Of a DNA stretch of 64,000 bases, positions 63,639 to 64,000 are shown in pieces; the first letter of the stretch is position 1; every line of letters starts with the position of its first letter. Below the pieces are notes generated by a model. The model was not told where the DNA came from. It ran no database searches and saw only the letters and a program-made list of their open reading frames with translations. The translations under genes were made by a program, and so were the position numbers. The stretch comes from Nocardioides sp. QY071. Its GTDB lineage: Bacteria; Actinomycetota; Actinomycetes; Propionibacteriales; Nocardioidaceae. The stretch is from assembly GCF_029961765.1 (NCBI RefSeq), contig NZ_CP124681.1, forward strand, positions 2,666,001 through 2,730,000. Direction: 5' to 3'.

Positions 63639-64000
63639 ACGCATCGGCGCCCATCGCCGACCTGGGGCCGCTCAACCGCGCCCGGGAGCAGCGGGCCTGG
63701 TACTTCACCGACTGGGCTGCATCGGCGTTCCAGACGACCGTCGCGGGCGTGCTGTTCGCGCCCTACCTGATCTCGGTGGCCGAGAACGCAGTCGGCGAGC
63801 ACGGGCGGATCCACCTGCTGGGCCTGTCCATCGCGCCGGGCTCGCTGCCGTCGTACGTCATCACGCTGTCGACGGTGCTCAGCGTCTTCTTCTACCCGGT
63901 GATCGGCGCCTACGCCGACCGGATCGCTCGCAAGCCCGACCTCCTGGTCGCCTTCTCGTGGCTCGGCGCGGCCGCGGCCGGCGGCCTGTTCTTCATGAGC
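63635..64000 (+). CDS. MFS transporter (UMF1/Atg22-like), 3' end outside window
   Basis: The first 122 codons of a transporter. N-terminal REQRAWYFTDWAASAFQTTVAGVLFAPYL shows the UMF1-type W-x-x-x-D-W-A pattern. Two to three transmembrane helices are visible, with the MFS loop ADRIARKPDLLV. In related actinobacteria a rbpA gene tends to follow; that lies beyond this window. Confidence 0.82.
   Translation, partial: MNASAPIADLGPLNRAREQRAWYFTDWAASAFQTTVAGVLFAPYLISVAENAVGEHGRIHLLGLSIAPGSLPSYVITLSTVLSVFFYPVIGAYADRIARKPDLLVAFSWLGAAAAGGLFFMS

Overview
The window is chromosomal DNA from a high-GC Gram-positive actinobacterium. The best guess is a Nocardioides-like member of the Nocardioidaceae; this is inferred from gene content, not from a database match. 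Evidence: GTG starts and 1-8 base gene overlaps are frequent. There are probable F420-type (LLM) and mycothiol-type (DinB-like) enzymes, a DUF222/HNH nuclease, and a rifamycin-associated element ahead of a HelR-type ATPase. The order CDP-alcohol transferase / DUF881 / small basic protein / DUF881 / gcvH / FHA protein / MerR / bifunctional nuclease / MerR / gcvP matches Mycobacterium tuberculosis Rv1822-Rv1832 as I recall it.

Layout. 1-4.2 kb: the 3' part of an acetoacetate-CoA ligase, then two CNNM/CorC-type membrane proteins. 4.2-12.7 kb: the conserved core block (phospholipid synthase, DUF881-sbp-DUF881, gcvH, GarA/OdhI-like FHA protein, FtsR, BFN nuclease, second MerR, glycine riboswitch, gcvP), which joins cell-envelope and division control to glycine and central nitrogen metabolism. 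12.7-20.6 kb: serine hydrolase, acyl-CoA thioesterase, RmuC, FdhD, PepN and an SDR. 20.8-22.3 kb: a DUF222/HNH nuclease with an SOS-like box and an apparently leaderless start. 22.3-27.9 kb: cyclophilin lipoprotein, LLM oxidoreductase, and a TetR-divergent acyl-CoA ligase / SnoaL pair. 28.0-33.5 kb: a TauE exporter with a GntR/FadR regulator, diverging from a MatC-like carrier, a class III CoA-transferase and a fused carboxyltransferase. Together these could form a compact malonate (or other dicarboxylate) utilisation unit.

35.2-38.95 kb is the accessory region. It is a mosaic of a 214-bp 'head' repeat (two copies, one mismatch) and a roughly 56-bp 'tail' repeat (three copies). Between these lie a LuxR-type protein, a Phd/RelE toxin-antitoxin pair, a frameshifted secreted protein coupled to a lipoprotein, and an unknown acidic protein. 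The two head-bearing proteins share their N-terminus and differ completely afterwards. I regard this as the most novel-looking part of the window. It is followed by a P-loop kinase, a gene fragment, a methyltransferase, a MazEF-type pair and several small unknown proteins, including one with two tandem copies of the same domain.

43-64 kb is mostly ordinary actinobacterial content: acetyltransferases, an ECF sigma factor with a probable membrane partner, SDRs, VOC proteins, RAE-helR with a strong terminator, a DUF1214-SDR-sulfotransferase run, an AraC regulator and a hydrolase. A TetR gene behind a perfect 43-bp palindrome is coupled to an FAD oxidase. Next come a small membrane protein behind two CRP-like boxes, a mycothiol-type enzyme with a zinc alcohol dehydrogenase, and an HTH-MurA fusion followed by a glycerophosphodiesterase and the start of an MFS transporter. 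No rRNA, tRNA, CRISPR array, transposase or integrase was recognised.
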